From: Candidatus Paralachnospira caecorum
Lineage (GTDB): Bacteria > Bacillota > Clostridia > Lachnospirales > Lachnospiraceae
Length of the DNA: 37,220 nucleotides
Direction of reading: 5' to 3'
Assembly: GCA_904379015.1 (NCBI GenBank)
Contig: CAJFHG010000027.1
Coordinates: 1-37,220, forward strand
In this document: one piece after another, positions 23,771 to 31,922 of the stretch
Position numbering within the stretch: position 1 is the stretch's first letter
Layout of the letters: the number at the start of each line of letters is the position of its first letter
Notes under the pieces: model-generated
What the model saw: the letters and a program-made list of their open reading frames with translations, nothing else
What the model was told of the DNA's origin: nothing
The model's database searches: none
Translations under genes and position numbers: made by a program

Positions 23771-24940
23771 TTACAGATCAAACTGCCTGTTCTGTTTTTT
23801 CCTTCCCTGTCTGCGGTAGCGGCAGTCCATCAGATAGGACAGACATTCGGTTCTTCCCAGTCGGGCCGCCAGCTCCGTCATCACATCCAGCGCATCTCTC
23901 GGTTCTTCTTCTGCCGGCTTCTTCCCTTTTCCTGACCTGGAAGCGCCGATCCCAAATCCGGTCTCCCCCAGCGACGCCATATAAAAATCTCCGGCGCCGT
24001 CGGCGGCAGGACGCGCCTCCGCCTCCAGGGCATCCTGCTGAAGCCAGTTCTTTTTTCTGGTCTTTCCGTCGAACCCGCCCGCCTCCGCGATCAGGCGCAC
24101 CGCCTCCAGATCGTCTTTTTCCAGCAGGATTTCTCCGGCTTCCCGGGCATAGGCGCTGAAATAATCCAGATATTCTGTTCTGGCCTCGTCTCCCAGCCCT
24201 TCCGGATACCGGATCCTGCAGTATGCCAGCCGGGTCAGAATCTGGTGCGGTTCCTGATTCTTTGCCAGTCCGAAGAGCGCGTCATAGGCTTTATAATCCA
24301 CGCTTCCGTCCCGAAAGCACTGACGGTACCGGTAGCCGGTTCCCTGGTAATGGACTTCAAAGATCCGGGCCGGCACATTTTCCACGGACATCTCATAATA
24401 TCCGGGAAACACCAGACAGGAACGCCGTTCTTTTCCCTCTACCGTCCCGGTGATCTCGGCCGTTACCGCCTGCCTGAGTTCTGAAAGCATCTGGGAAAGA
24501 CTGTTTTTTCCCGTTTTCCTTTCCCTGAACAGAAAGGTGTCCAGACTGCCGCATCCGATAAAAGCTCCGCTTCCGATCCTGGACAGCGTATCAGAAAAAC
24601 CGATCCGTTTCAGACGGCGGCATCCGTAAAAAGCATAATCTCCGATCACAGACACCGTGTCCGGCAGGATCACTTCCTCCAGCCGTTCTCCCGCCGCGGC
24701 TTCCCCGGGCATTTCACCGCTGTCCAATATCCCATCCTGAACCGTGATCCTTCTGATCCGTTCCGGTTCCGCCGCGAACCGTTTCGGCCGCTCCGACGCC
24801 GAAAACGCATAGGGCCCGATCTCCGTCACGGGACACCCTTCGATCTGCTCCGGCACCCGCAGACAGACTGCCGTTCCAAACGCCCTCCAGATACAGATCT
24901 GCTGATCTTCTGTTTTTATGTATTCCCATACTGTTTTCAA
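23771..24940 (-). CDS. Cytoplasmic leucine-rich-repeat (BspA/LRR_5-type) protein
   Basis: 389 aa, no signal peptide. The N-terminal part (about 25-135) contains BspA-type leucine-rich repeats (for example VILPDTVSVIGDYAFYGCRRL and FSDTLSRIGSGAFIGCGSL, split by a variable loop). The remainder is a helical region of unknown fold with acidic and basic patches. The start is TTG at 24940 behind GGGAGG. It is the first gene of the eleven-gene minus-strand run; the gap to mntP upstream (93 nt) shows no promoter or terminator that I can recognise. It could provide substrate recognition for the MoxR/VWA machine next to it, which is inference. Confidence 0.8.
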   Translation of the reverse strand: MKTVWEYIKTEDQQICIWRAFGTAVCLRVPEQIEGCPVTEIGPYAFSASERPKRFAAEPERIRRITVQDGILDSGEMPGEAAAGERLEEVILPDTVSVIGDYAFYGCRRLKRIGFSDTLSRIGSGAFIGCGSLDTFLFRERKTGKNSLSQMLSELRQAVTAEITGTVEGKERRSCLVFPGYYEMSVENVPARIFEVHYQGTGYRYRQCFRDGSVDYKAYDALFGLAKNQEPHQILTRLAYCRIRYPEGLGDEARTEYLDYFSAYAREAGEILLEKDDLEAVRLIAEAGGFDGKTRKKNWLQQDALEAEARPAADGAGDFYMASLGETGFGIGASRSGKGKKPAEEEPRDALDVMTELAARLGRTECLSYLMDCRYRRQGRKKQNRQFDL

Positions 24941-25033
24941 GGTTTTCCTCCCGGCTCCTTCCGCCCTGCCTCACAGGCTGCTCTGCCGCGGCCTTCCATT
25001 CTCCGCGTCTGTTCTTTGCAGGCTGTCGCTGTC

Positions 25034-25594
25034 CTATAAAACACCCAGGTGCTCCAGAAGGATCTTCAGCCCCATCAGAATCAGGATCACGCCGCCGGCC
25101 AACTCTGCCTTTGACTTATATTTATTTCCAAATACATTTCCCACACGCACCCCCACAATAGAGAGGCAGAAAGTGGTAACGCCGATCAGACAGACAGCCG
25201 CCGCGATATTGACCTTCAGAAAGGCAAAGGTCACGCCCACAGCCAGCGCGTCGATGCTGGTGGCGACGGCCAGAAGCAGCATAGTCCTGACCCCAAAGGA
25301 CGGATCCGCCTCTTCCTCCTCCCCGGACAGCGCCTCCTTGATCATGTTCGCGCCGATGGCGCCCAGAAGCACAAAGGCGATCCAGTGATCGATATTGGTG
25401 ATCTTATCCTGAAACCCGGTTCCAAGACAATAGCCGATGAGCGGCATGAGCATCTGAAAGCCGCCGAAATAAATTCCCGCAAGCAGCGCGTTTTTCCATA
25501 CCATCTTCGGCATGGAAAGGCCCTTACAGACTGATACGGCGAACGCGTCCATGGAAAGTCCCACCGCGATCATAAACAGTTCCCAGATTTTCAT
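25034..25594 (-). CDS. mntP: Manganese efflux pump MntP
   Basis: 186 aa, the normal size, six predicted membrane helices. MntP exports Mn2+ from the cytoplasm. The two inverted halves each carry the conserved acidic site: Asp16 in [10 protein letters not shown] and Asp115 in [10 protein letters not shown], matching the functionally needed Asp residues in E. coli MntP. A cytoplasmic acidic loop EEEEAD lies at about 92-97. The ATG at 25594 follows AAGGAG; a longer in-frame ORF would run into the riboswitch, so the short form is right. Control is by the upstream yybP-ykoY riboswitch, which supports the Mn2+ function. Confidence 0.95.
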   Translation of the reverse strand: MKIWELFMIAVGLSMDAFAVSVCKGLSMPKMVWKNALLAGIYFGGFQMLMPLIGYCLGTGFQDKITNIDHWIAFVLLGAIGANMIKEALSGEEEEADPSFGVRTMLLLAVATSIDALAVGVTFAFLKVNIAAAVCLIGVTTFCLSIVGVRVGNVFGNKYKSKAELAGGVILILMGLKILLEHLGVL

Positions 25595-25663
25595 AGCTGC
25601 AGTCTCCTTCCTGTCTCTGCACCCGCAGAGCAACCTGAAATGATTTTTGTTTTCCCCGTAACA

Positions 25664-25701
25664 GAAAAGACTTACCTGTACCCTCCGGTACAGATAAGTC
25701 T
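25664..25701 (-). terminator. Riboswitch-controlled terminator upstream of mntP
   Basis: On the minus strand AGACTTATCTGTACC-GGAG-GGTACAGGTAAGTCT forms a hairpin followed by TTTT. Its 5' arm contains the 3' strand of aptamer stem P1 (CTTATC), so forming P1 and forming the terminator exclude each other. This is an ON switch when Mn2+ stabilises P1. Confidence 0.8.
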
Positions 25702-25795
25702 CATCATTTAAAACAAAGCCAGAAGCTGTGTGAATCACGCGCATCAGTATGTTGACTTCGTTACACGGAAAATGTGCCAACTACTCCCTTATCTC
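25693..25795 (-). ncRNA. yybP-ykoY manganese riboswitch aptamer
   Basis: In RNA sense: P1 5' strand GATAAG (25788-25793) runs directly into the conserved GGAGTAG loop, then GTTGGC..., ACGAAGTC and ACATACTG segments, a GGCTTTGTT segment, and GATGAGAC leading into the P1 3' strand CTTATC (25693-25698). Both conserved internal loops and closing P1 match the yybP-ykoY family known to sense Mn2+, and the downstream gene is mntP. Variable arms differ from the Lactococcus example but fold plausibly. Confidence 0.85.
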
Positions 25796-25800
25796 GTGTC

Positions 25801-25829
25801 ATTATAACTTTACCCATCTCATTTGTCAA
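25801..25829 (-). promoter_or_regulatory. Consensus sigma-A promoter of mntP
   Basis: A perfect TTGACA (25824-25829), a 17-nt spacer and a perfect TATAAT (25801-25806) on the minus strand. The start point would fall at about 25794, right at the aptamer's 5' end. Confidence 0.9.
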
Positions 25830-25874
25830 CAAATCTGCTTCTATACTTTTTTCTTTTTTTCGATTCCCTGCTAC

Positions 25875-25903
25875 TTGAAATGCACTTTTTTTCGTTCTAA
25901 AAT
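25875..25903 (+). promoter_or_regulatory. Promoter of the ABC exporter pair
   Basis: TTGAAA (25875-25880), 17-nt spacer, TAAAAT (25898-25903). It lies 54 nt upstream of the first ABC gene ATG, which has a GGGGGAG ribosome site. Confidence 0.6.
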
Positions 25904-25956
25904 AAGGGGATACAGGGGGAGCCTGTAATTCTAAACACAGAAGGGGGAGAATCCCA

Positions 25957-27684
25957 ATGCTTCGACGACTTTTTTCCTATATTAAGCCGTACAAAAAACA
26001 CACAATACTGGCCGTATGCTGCATCATCCTGGAATGTGTCTTTGAGCTGGTCATTCCCGTGATCATGGCGGACATCATCGACGTGGGAGTCGCGACGGGA
26101 AACCGCGCGGTAATCTTTCAGCGGGGGGCTCTGATGGTTGTCTGCGCTGTGATCGCGCTGTTTCTCGGCATGGGCAGCGCCCGCTATTCTGCCATCTGCG
26201 GCCAGGGCCTGGGAGCGGAGCTGCGGAAAGCGGAATATCAGAAGCTCCAGAGCTTTTCGTTCTCCAATATTGACCACTTCCGGACCTCTTCTCTCGTGAC
26301 CAGGCTGACCAGCGACATCACGACGATCCAGAACTCGGTCGCCACCGGTCTCCGCCCCGGATGCAGAGCCCCGATCATGATGCTTACTTCCATCGCCATG
26401 TCCTTCATCATGAACTGGAAGCTGGCGCTTGTCTTCTGCGTGGCCGCCCCTGTGCTCGGCGTCATGCTGTTTCTGATCGTAAAGAATGTACGTCCTCTTT
26501 ACGCCCGGATGCAGGGCTCCATCGATCTTCTGAACCGGATCATCCAGGAAAACCTGACCGCGGTCCGGGTCGTCAAATCCTACGTCCGCGGCGATTACGA
26601 AACAAATAAATTCAACGAAGCCAACTCTGAACTCAGGACCACCTCCGAGACAGCCTTCGGCCTCGCCGCCCTCAACATGCCGGCCATGCAGCTTGTCATG
26701 TATACGACCATCCTGTTCATCCTCTGGATCGGCGGCAACCTGATCTTCGTAAAGGAAATGCAAGTGGGGCAGCTGACCGGCTTTCTCAGCTACGTCCTCC
26801 AGGTCCTGAATTCTCTCATGATGATCTCCAATGTATTCCTGATGCTGACCCGTTCTCTGGCCTCCTGCGCCCGCATTACGGAGATTCTGGACGAGAAGAT
26901 CGACATTACAGAGGAACACGCGGAGGATCTGAAGGTTGAAAAAGGCTCCGTAACCTTTGATCATGTTTATTTTAAATACCGCCCGGAGGCGGAGGAATAT
27001 GTCCTCTCCGACATTTCCCTCTCCATTGAGGCCGGACAGACGGTGGGCATCCTCGGCGGAACAGGTTCTGCCAAGAGTACGCTGGTCCAGCTGATCCCGC
27101 GGCTTTATGACATTACTTCCGGCACGCTCTGTATTGACGGCCATCCCGTCGACCACTACCCCCTCGTTCCTCTGCGGGACGCGGTCGCCATGGTCCTTCA
27201 GAAGAACACGCTGTTTTCTGGAACCATTCTGGACAACCTGCGCTGGGGCAAGGAGGACGCCACCGAGGAGGAAATCCGGGAGGCATGCCGGATCGCCTGC
27301 GCCGACGAATTCATCGACCGCCTGCCGGAGGGGTATCACACAGAACTGGGCCAGGGCGGCGTCAATATTTCCGGCGGGCAGAAACAGCGTCTCTGCATTG
27401 CCCGGGCGCTCCTGAAGCATCCGAAGATCCTGATCCTGGACGATTCCACCAGCGCGGTGGACACTGCCACAGAGGCCAGCATCCGCGAAGGGCTGGCCGG
27501 TTATCTGAAAGGATGCACGAAAATCATCATTGCCCAGCGGGTAACCTCCGTCATGCACGCCGACCAGATCGTAATCCTGGAGCATGGACGGATCCAGGCA
27601 ACCGGCACCCATGAATCTCTCCTGGCCGGCAATTCCTTTTACCAGGAGCTGTATCATTCTCAGCAGGAAGGAGTTGGTCTTTAA
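25957..27684 (+). CDS. ABC exporter half-transporter with degenerate ATP site
   Basis: 575 aa: six-helix membrane domain (about 15-310) fused to an ATPase domain (about 330-570), type IV exporter. Walker A is GGTGSAKS (367-374) with Ala in place of the last Gly, the signature is ISGGQ (471-475), and Walker B LILDD has Asp496 where the catalytic Glu should be. The switch His is replaced by Gln527 (IAQRVT). These changes mark the non-catalytic partner of heterodimeric exporters such as BmrCD, LmrCD and TM287/288. The next gene starts on its stop codon (TAATG) and supplies the catalytic half. Substrates are unknown; drugs, lipids or peptides are all possible. Confidence 0.92.
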   Translation: MLRRLFSYIKPYKKHTILAVCCIILECVFELVIPVIMADIIDVGVATGNRAVIFQRGALMVVCAVIALFLGMGSARYSAICGQGLGAELRKAEYQKLQSFSFSNIDHFRTSSLVTRLTSDITTIQNSVATGLRPGCRAPIMMLTSIAMSFIMNWKLALVFCVAAPVLGVMLFLIVKNVRPLYARMQGSIDLLNRIIQENLTAVRVVKSYVRGDYETNKFNEANSELRTTSETAFGLAALNMPAMQLVMYTTILFILWIGGNLIFVKEMQVGQLTGFLSYVLQVLNSLMMISNVFLMLTRSLASCARITEILDEKIDITEEHAEDLKVEKGSVTFDHVYFKYRPEAEEYVLSDISLSIEAGQTVGILGGTGSAKSTLVQLIPRLYDITSGTLCIDGHPVDHYPLVPLRDAVAMVLQKNTLFSGTILDNLRWGKEDATEEEIREACRIACADEFIDRLPEGYHTELGQGGVNISGGQKQRLCIARALLKHPKILILDDSTSAVDTATEASIREGLAGYLKGCTKIIIAQRVTSVMHADQIVILEHGRIQATGTHESLLAGNSFYQELYHSQQEGVGL

Positions 27685-29543
27685 TGGCACGTTATATCGG
27701 ATATAAAAAACCCAAAAACACAAAAAAGACAATCCTGCGTCTGCTCCACTATATGGGCGCCCACAGGATCCTGCTGCTTCTGGTCATTTTCCTGACCGCG
27801 GTCGGCAGCCTGGCCAATATTATCGGCACCTATCTGCTGAGGCCGGTGATCAACAATTATATTCTTCCCGGCGACGTACCCGGACTGATCCGCATGGTGC
27901 TCCTTATGGCGCTCATGTATCTGGCCGGCGTTCTTGCCACCTGGGGCTATAATCAGCTGATGGTGAAAATGTCCCAGAAGGTCGTCAGCGAGATCCGCCA
28001 TGACCTCTTTGTCCACACCCAGACGCTCCCGCTCTCTTATTTTGACGCCCATACCCACGGCGAGCTGATGAGCCGTTTTACCGGGGATGTGGATACGATC
28101 ACGGAAGCGCTCAACGGCAGCTTCACCCTGCTCATCCAGAGCAGCATCATCATCGTCGGCACCATCATTATGCTCCTGGTGCTCAACTGGCGCCTTTCCC
28201 TGATCGTATTTTTCTTCATGGCGCTTATGTTTCTGTTTATCCAGTTCAACAGCCGGCGGAGCCGGAAATATTTCCGGGAGCAGCAGAGATGCCTCGGCAG
28301 CATCGAAGGCTTTACGGAAGAAATGGTGACAGGCCAGAAGGTGGAGAAGGTGTTCAATCACGAAAAGCAGAATTATGAAGAATTCTGCCGGAGAAACGAA
28401 GCGCTGAGAAAGGCTTCCACCAAAGCGCTCACCTACTCTGGCATGATGATCCCCACCATTGTCAGTCTTTCCTATTTTAATTACGCGGTGTCTGCCTGCG
28501 TGGGCGGCCTGTTTGCCCTGGCCTCCCTGATCGACCTGGGAACGCTTTCCGCCTACCTGGTCTACGTCAGACAGACAGCCATGCCCATGAACCAGTTTAC
28601 CCAGCAGATGAATTTTCTGCTGGCTGCCCTGTCGGGGGCGGAGCGGATCTTTGAGATGATGGATGTTCCCCCGGAAATCGACGAGGGGACGATTACCCTG
28701 TGTCACGCAACGGAAGAGGCGGACGGCACCGTCCGGGAATCAGAGGTGCCCTGCGGTTCCTTTGCCTGGAAACGTCCTGAACCGGACGGCAGCTTCACTC
28801 TGATTCCCCTGAAAGGCGATGTCCGGTTCCACGATGTCTCCTTCGGATATGTACCCGGCAAGAAAATCCTGGACGGCATCAATCTTTACGCCAAGCCGGG
28901 ACAGAAGATCGCTTTTGTGGGATCAACCGGAGCCGGAAAAACCACGATCATCAATCTGATCAACCGGTTCTATGAAATCGACAGCGGAACGATCACCTAC
29001 GACGGACTGGATATCCGGGACATCAAAAAGGACGACCTGCGCCGTTCTCTTTCCCTGGTGATCCAGGATACGCATCTGTTTACCGGCACCATCGCGGACA
29101 ACATCCGGTACGGAAAGCTGGACGCAACTGACGAAGAGGTCCGGAAAGCTGCCATGATCGCCGGCGCGGATTCTTTTATCCGCCGTCTTCCCCACGGATA
29201 TGATACCGTGCTCCACAGCGACGGTTCCAATCTGTCTCAGGGCCAGAGGCAGCTTCTGGCCATCGCCAGGGCAGCCGTTTCTGATCCCCCGGTGCTGATT
29301 CTGGATGAAGCCACAAGTTCTGTAGATACCGGTACGGAGCGGCTTATTGAGCGGGGCATGGATTCTCTGATGGAGGGCCGGACCGTCTTTGTCATCGCCC
29401 ACCGTCTCTCCACGGTCCGCAATGCCAAAGCCATCCTGGTGCTGGAACATGGAGAAATCATGGAACGGGGCAGCCATGAGGAGCTTCTGGAACAAAAGGG
29501 CCGTTACTACAAGCTCTATACCGGTCAGTTCGAACTGGAATAA
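27684..29543 (+). CDS. ABC exporter half-transporter with canonical ATP-site residues
   Basis: 619 aa: membrane domain (about 25-320) and ATPase domain (about 375-615). Walker A GSTGAGKT (413-420), signature LSQGQ (517-521), Walker B LILDEATS (Asp541, catalytic Glu542) and switch His573 (IAHRLST) are all intact, complementing the degenerate first half. A stretch of about 40 extra residues (335-375) lies between the membrane and ATPase domains. ATG at 27684 overlaps the preceding TAA, so the two subunits are translated together in equal amounts. Together they form one heterodimeric exporter in the cytoplasmic membrane. Confidence 0.93.
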   Translation: MARYIGYKKPKNTKKTILRLLHYMGAHRILLLLVIFLTAVGSLANIIGTYLLRPVINNYILPGDVPGLIRMVLLMALMYLAGVLATWGYNQLMVKMSQKVVSEIRHDLFVHTQTLPLSYFDAHTHGELMSRFTGDVDTITEALNGSFTLLIQSSIIIVGTIIMLLVLNWRLSLIVFFFMALMFLFIQFNSRRSRKYFREQQRCLGSIEGFTEEMVTGQKVEKVFNHEKQNYEEFCRRNEALRKASTKALTYSGMMIPTIVSLSYFNYAVSACVGGLFALASLIDLGTLSAYLVYVRQTAMPMNQFTQQMNFLLAALSGAERIFEMMDVPPEIDEGTITLCHATEEADGTVRESEVPCGSFAWKRPEPDGSFTLIPLKGDVRFHDVSFGYVPGKKILDGINLYAKPGQKIAFVGSTGAGKTTIINLINRFYEIDSGTITYDGLDIRDIKKDDLRRSLSLVIQDTHLFTGTIADNIRYGKLDATDEEVRKAAMIAGADSFIRRLPHGYDTVLHSDGSNLSQGQRQLLAIARAAVSDPPVLILDEATSSVDTGTERLIERGMDSLMEGRTVFVIAHRLSTVRNAKAILVLEHGEIMERGSHEELLEQKGRYYKLYTGQFELE

Positions 29544-29570
29544 GCAGAATGAACATGCGGAGCATTTTTG

Positions 29571-29610
29571 TTTCATAGGAAATTCATAGGGAACGCCGTT
29601 TCCTATGAAA
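29571..29610. repeat. 12-bp inverted repeat after the ABC genes
   Basis: TTTCATAGGAAA (29571-29582) and TTTCCTATGAAA (29599-29610) are perfect inverted copies around a 16-nt loop. It lies just before the terminator and may add to it. Confidence 0.7.
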
Positions 29611-29613
29611 AAA

Positions 29614-29653
29614 CGGGCTGTGCAGAACGATCTGTCTGCAAGCCCGCTTTTTT
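29614..29653. terminator. Bidirectional terminator between convergent genes
   Basis: The stem CGGGCT.GTGCAGA / TCTGCA.AGCCCG is followed by T6 on the plus strand and by T6 on the minus strand. It serves both the ABC pair and the DUF134-NifX gene. Confidence 0.85.
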
Positions 29654-29657
29654 AAGA

Positions 29658-30431
29658 TCAGTGACAGCCGTGGCCGTGCCCTGCGCAGCCGCCGTGATGA
29701 CCCGCGCCGTCATGGCAGGCATGATCCGTTCCATGGTCATGACAGCTGTGGCCCGCGCCATGATGGCTGCACATGGCATCCGGATCGTAGTTCAGCGAAC
29801 CGGCCAGAAAGGATTCCACCTGAGCGTCAGCATCTCCGGCCGCTCCCGGAAACAGGCGGATCCCCGCCTCTGCCAGAGCATTTCTCGCTCCGCCTCCTAT
29901 ATTTCCGCAGATCAGAACCTCCACGCCTCTCTCTTTCAGGAAGCCTGCCAGAGCGCCGTGACCGGTTCCGTTGGTATCCACAATCTCCGAGTTCTGGATC
30001 TTTCCGTCTTCTGTCTCATAAATCTTAAACTGCTCTGTGTGTCCAAAATGCTGATAAATTTGTCCGTTGTCATAAGTTACTGCCAGTTTCATATTCTTCC
30101 CGCCTTTCTGTGACTCTGCCCTTTCCGGACGCTGCTCCTGAAGTCTGTAGGTCCCGCCCTCGATCTGAAGGCTGACTCCCTCCACCAGCAGCCGCGCCAC
30201 CTTTTTTCTCGCTTCCGCGTAAAGCGCCTGGACAGTGGCTCTCCCTACTTCCATCCGCTCGGCGCACGCCTCCTGGGTCAACCCCTCATAATCGATCAGC
30301 CGCAGCGCTTCATATTCTTCCACATTCAGAATGATCTTATGATCCTCCGGCGAAAATGAGCAGCCTGCAGGCCCAAAACTCTGGAATCTCGGCATCCGGC
30401 TGACATTTTTGTACTTATTCTGCCTGGGCAT
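29658..30431 (-). CDS. DUF134 helix-turn-helix / NifX-like fusion with His/Cys-rich tail
   Basis: 257 aa. The N-terminal DUF134 part (about 1-100) has an HTH of the sigma-region-4 kind (YEALRLIDYEGLTQEACAER, then MEVGRATVQALYAEARKK). The middle (about 113-220, MKLAVTYDNGQIYQHFGH...) is a dinitrogenase iron-molybdenum cofactor-binding NifX/NifB-like domain, including VEVLICGNIGGGA. The last 37 residues hold 12 His and 5 Cys. It could be a metal- or cofactor-sensing regulator, but no ligand is known. No nitrogenase gene is nearby, so FeMo-cofactor handling is unlikely. Two dyads upstream may be its own operators. Confidence 0.88.
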   Translation of the reverse strand: MPRQNKYKNVSRMPRFQSFGPAGCSFSPEDHKIILNVEEYEALRLIDYEGLTQEACAERMEVGRATVQALYAEARKKVARLLVEGVSLQIEGGTYRLQEQRPERAESQKGGKNMKLAVTYDNGQIYQHFGHTEQFKIYETEDGKIQNSEIVDTNGTGHGALAGFLKERGVEVLICGNIGGGARNALAEAGIRLFPGAAGDADAQVESFLAGSLNYDPDAMCSHHGAGHSCHDHGTDHACHDGAGHHGGCAGHGHGCH

Positions 30432-30507
30432 ATCACGTTTCCTTTCTCATTTTACATTGTCGTGACCGCGCGCAGCATATTGATGAGCTGTCCGCTGTCT
30501 TTTTCGT

Positions 30508-30565
30508 TTTTATTGGCATATGTCAACTACATCATTAAGATAGCACTTTTATTAGCATATGTCAA
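30508..30565 (-). promoter_or_regulatory. Promoter with two near-palindromic operators upstream of the DUF134-NifX gene
   Basis: A 19-bp direct repeat (TTTTATT-R-GCATATGTCAA on the plus strand) occurs at 30508-30526 and 30547-30565. Each contains a 14-bp near-palindrome centred on CATATG (30513-30526 and 30552-30565), 39 bp apart. The distal copy supplies a perfect -35 TTGACA (30560-30565, minus), with a 17-nt spacer to TATCTT (30537-30542). Confidence 0.7.
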
Positions 30566-30579
30566 TATTATTTTTTATT

Positions 30580-30613
30580 CAAATACCCGCCTCCGATTTC
30601 CCGGAAGGCGGGC
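30580..30613 (-). terminator. Terminator of the glycosyltransferase gene
   Basis: Minus-strand stem CCCGCCT...AGGCGGG (30586-30592 with 30606-30612), followed by an A/T-rich stretch with interrupted T-runs. The U-tract is imperfect. Confidence 0.6.
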
Positions 30614-30665
30614 ATTGATTCTATCGATGCACAGGCTCCGCAGACAGATTTTCTGGAAAACTGCT

Positions 30666-31922
30666 TTATCCGCGGATCTGCTGTACATTTTTCACAATCG
30701 TATGGCTGATCGGAATCCATGTTACCTTTTTGAATATTGCAGCCACCGCAATTGGTATATAGGTAAAGATAAAAATCGGGAAAGTGAACAAATATTGAAG
30801 TTTCTTTTTCCATTCACAGTGAATCTGCTTCCATTCGGTAACAGTTGTCACCAGGCCAAAGAAAAACAGTGACAGATAGATTCCGCTCAGGTTGCTTACG
30901 ACTGCTTCCACAGTAATTTCTACCCATTTTGCATGTCCAAACATGATGCCTGCCACTCCGAATACACTGTTCATGACCAGCGTAAACAGGGTCAAAAGGG
31001 TAGCCGGCGCCAGTGTCATCAGCATATCATAGCACTGAAAGCTGTGTTTTTTGGTCGCGCCAGAAATCAGCTGTCTGCCGTAGCGGCCGAATACCTGATA
31101 GAATCCTTTCGTCCAGCGGAGTCTCTGATTCCAGGATTCCCTGAATTTTACCGGCTGCTCGTCATATAAAACCGCTTTCTCGCTGTAGCCGATCACACGA
31201 CCCTGAATGATGCTGTCTGTGGAAAATTCTATATCCTCGGTCAGAAGGTGATGCTTCCAGCCGTTGTTTTCCCGAATGATCTTATTGGACACCAGAAATC
31301 CTGTGCCCGAAATCGCGCAGCTGCTGCCGCACTGCATTCTCGCGCCGTTTAAGTACTTGGATTCCCTTAAAAACCATAAGGCATATCCGGCAGAGATCCA
31401 GTTGGAACCATAATTCTTTGAGTTCCGGTAGCTGGTTACAACCTCGTATCCGTTGTCGAATACCTTGTTCATCTCTCTGATATAATTCTCGTCCAGCACG
31501 TTGTCCGCGTCAAAGACCATATAACCGTCAAAGGATTCCAGACCGAAATCCGCATCTATTTTGGCGAACAGATAATTCAGCGCATATCCTTTTCCGATCT
31601 GTACGTGATCAAATCTTTCATATACAATAGCTCTGTGTTCTCTCGCCACCTGAGCGGTATTGTCCGTACAGTTGTCCGCCACGACAAAAATTTCAATCAG
31701 GCTGGATGGATAATTCTGCCTCCGTATGCTGTCCAGCAGCTCCCCGATCACCGCGCCCTCATTTCTTGCCGAAATTACCACTGCATATTTGTGGAGCTTT
31801 TTTGCTTCCAGCTTCTTCTCTTTAAAAAAGAAACGGATAAAAACAAATACAAGCTGATACGCATAACACATAACAAAAAACAGCATAATAATAAAATTAA
31901 AGCTGCGGATCCATGTAACCAT
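30666..31922 (-). CDS. Membrane-bound family 2 glycosyltransferase
   Basis: 418 aa. One N-terminal membrane helix (about 8-30), a cytoplasmic GT-A domain (about 45-285), then three membrane helices (about 290-320, 335-360, 380-405). Catalytic motifs of processive inverting enzymes are present: ISARNEG, Asp83 (VADNC), DAD (138-140), TED (228-230) and QRLRW (266-270, QxxRW). This is the layout of cellulose, hyaluronan and poly-GlcNAc synthases, so it probably makes and perhaps exports a polysaccharide or glycolipid headgroup. It lacks a PilZ domain. ATG follows AGAGGAA. Its only neighbour is a tyrosine phosphatase gene upstream, separated by a terminator; no other capsule genes are seen. Confidence 0.9.
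   Translation of the reverse strand: MVTWIRSFNFIIMLFFVMCYAYQLVFVFIRFFFKEKKLEAKKLHKYAVVISARNEGAVIGELLDSIRRQNYPSSLIEIFVVADNCTDNTAQVAREHRAIVYERFDHVQIGKGYALNYLFAKIDADFGLESFDGYMVFDADNVLDENYIREMNKVFDNGYEVVTSYRNSKNYGSNWISAGYALWFLRESKYLNGARMQCGSSCAISGTGFLVSNKIIRENNGWKHHLLTEDIEFSTDSIIQGRVIGYSEKAVLYDEQPVKFRESWNQRLRWTKGFYQVFGRYGRQLISGATKKHSFQCYDMLMTLAPATLLTLFTLVMNSVFGVAGIMFGHAKWVEITVEAVVSNLSGIYLSLFFFGLVTTVTEWKQIHCEWKKKLQYLFTFPIFIFTYIPIAVAAIFKKVTWIPISHTIVKNVQQIRG

Noticed and set aside
25595-25780. N-terminal extension of MntP
   Set aside because: The extra 62 codons read through the riboswitch and terminator, are unlike the family, and lack a ribosome site.
25897-27732. 611-codon open frame on the minus strand across the first ABC gene
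   Set aside because: It is antisense to a clearly real ABC subunit, has no recognisable domain, and owes its length to the GC-rich codon pattern of the plus-strand gene.
27681-28706. 341-codon minus-strand frame over the second ABC gene
   Set aside because: Antisense shadow with low-complexity His/Gln-rich content and no domain.
29658-30431. Evidence for nitrogen fixation from the NifX-like domain
   Set aside because: NifX-like domains are widespread in non-fixing Clostridia, and no nif genes are in the window.
30568-30813. 81-codon Cys-containing minus-strand frame
   Set aside because: It overlaps the end and terminator of the glycosyltransferase in another frame, with no sign of an independent gene.
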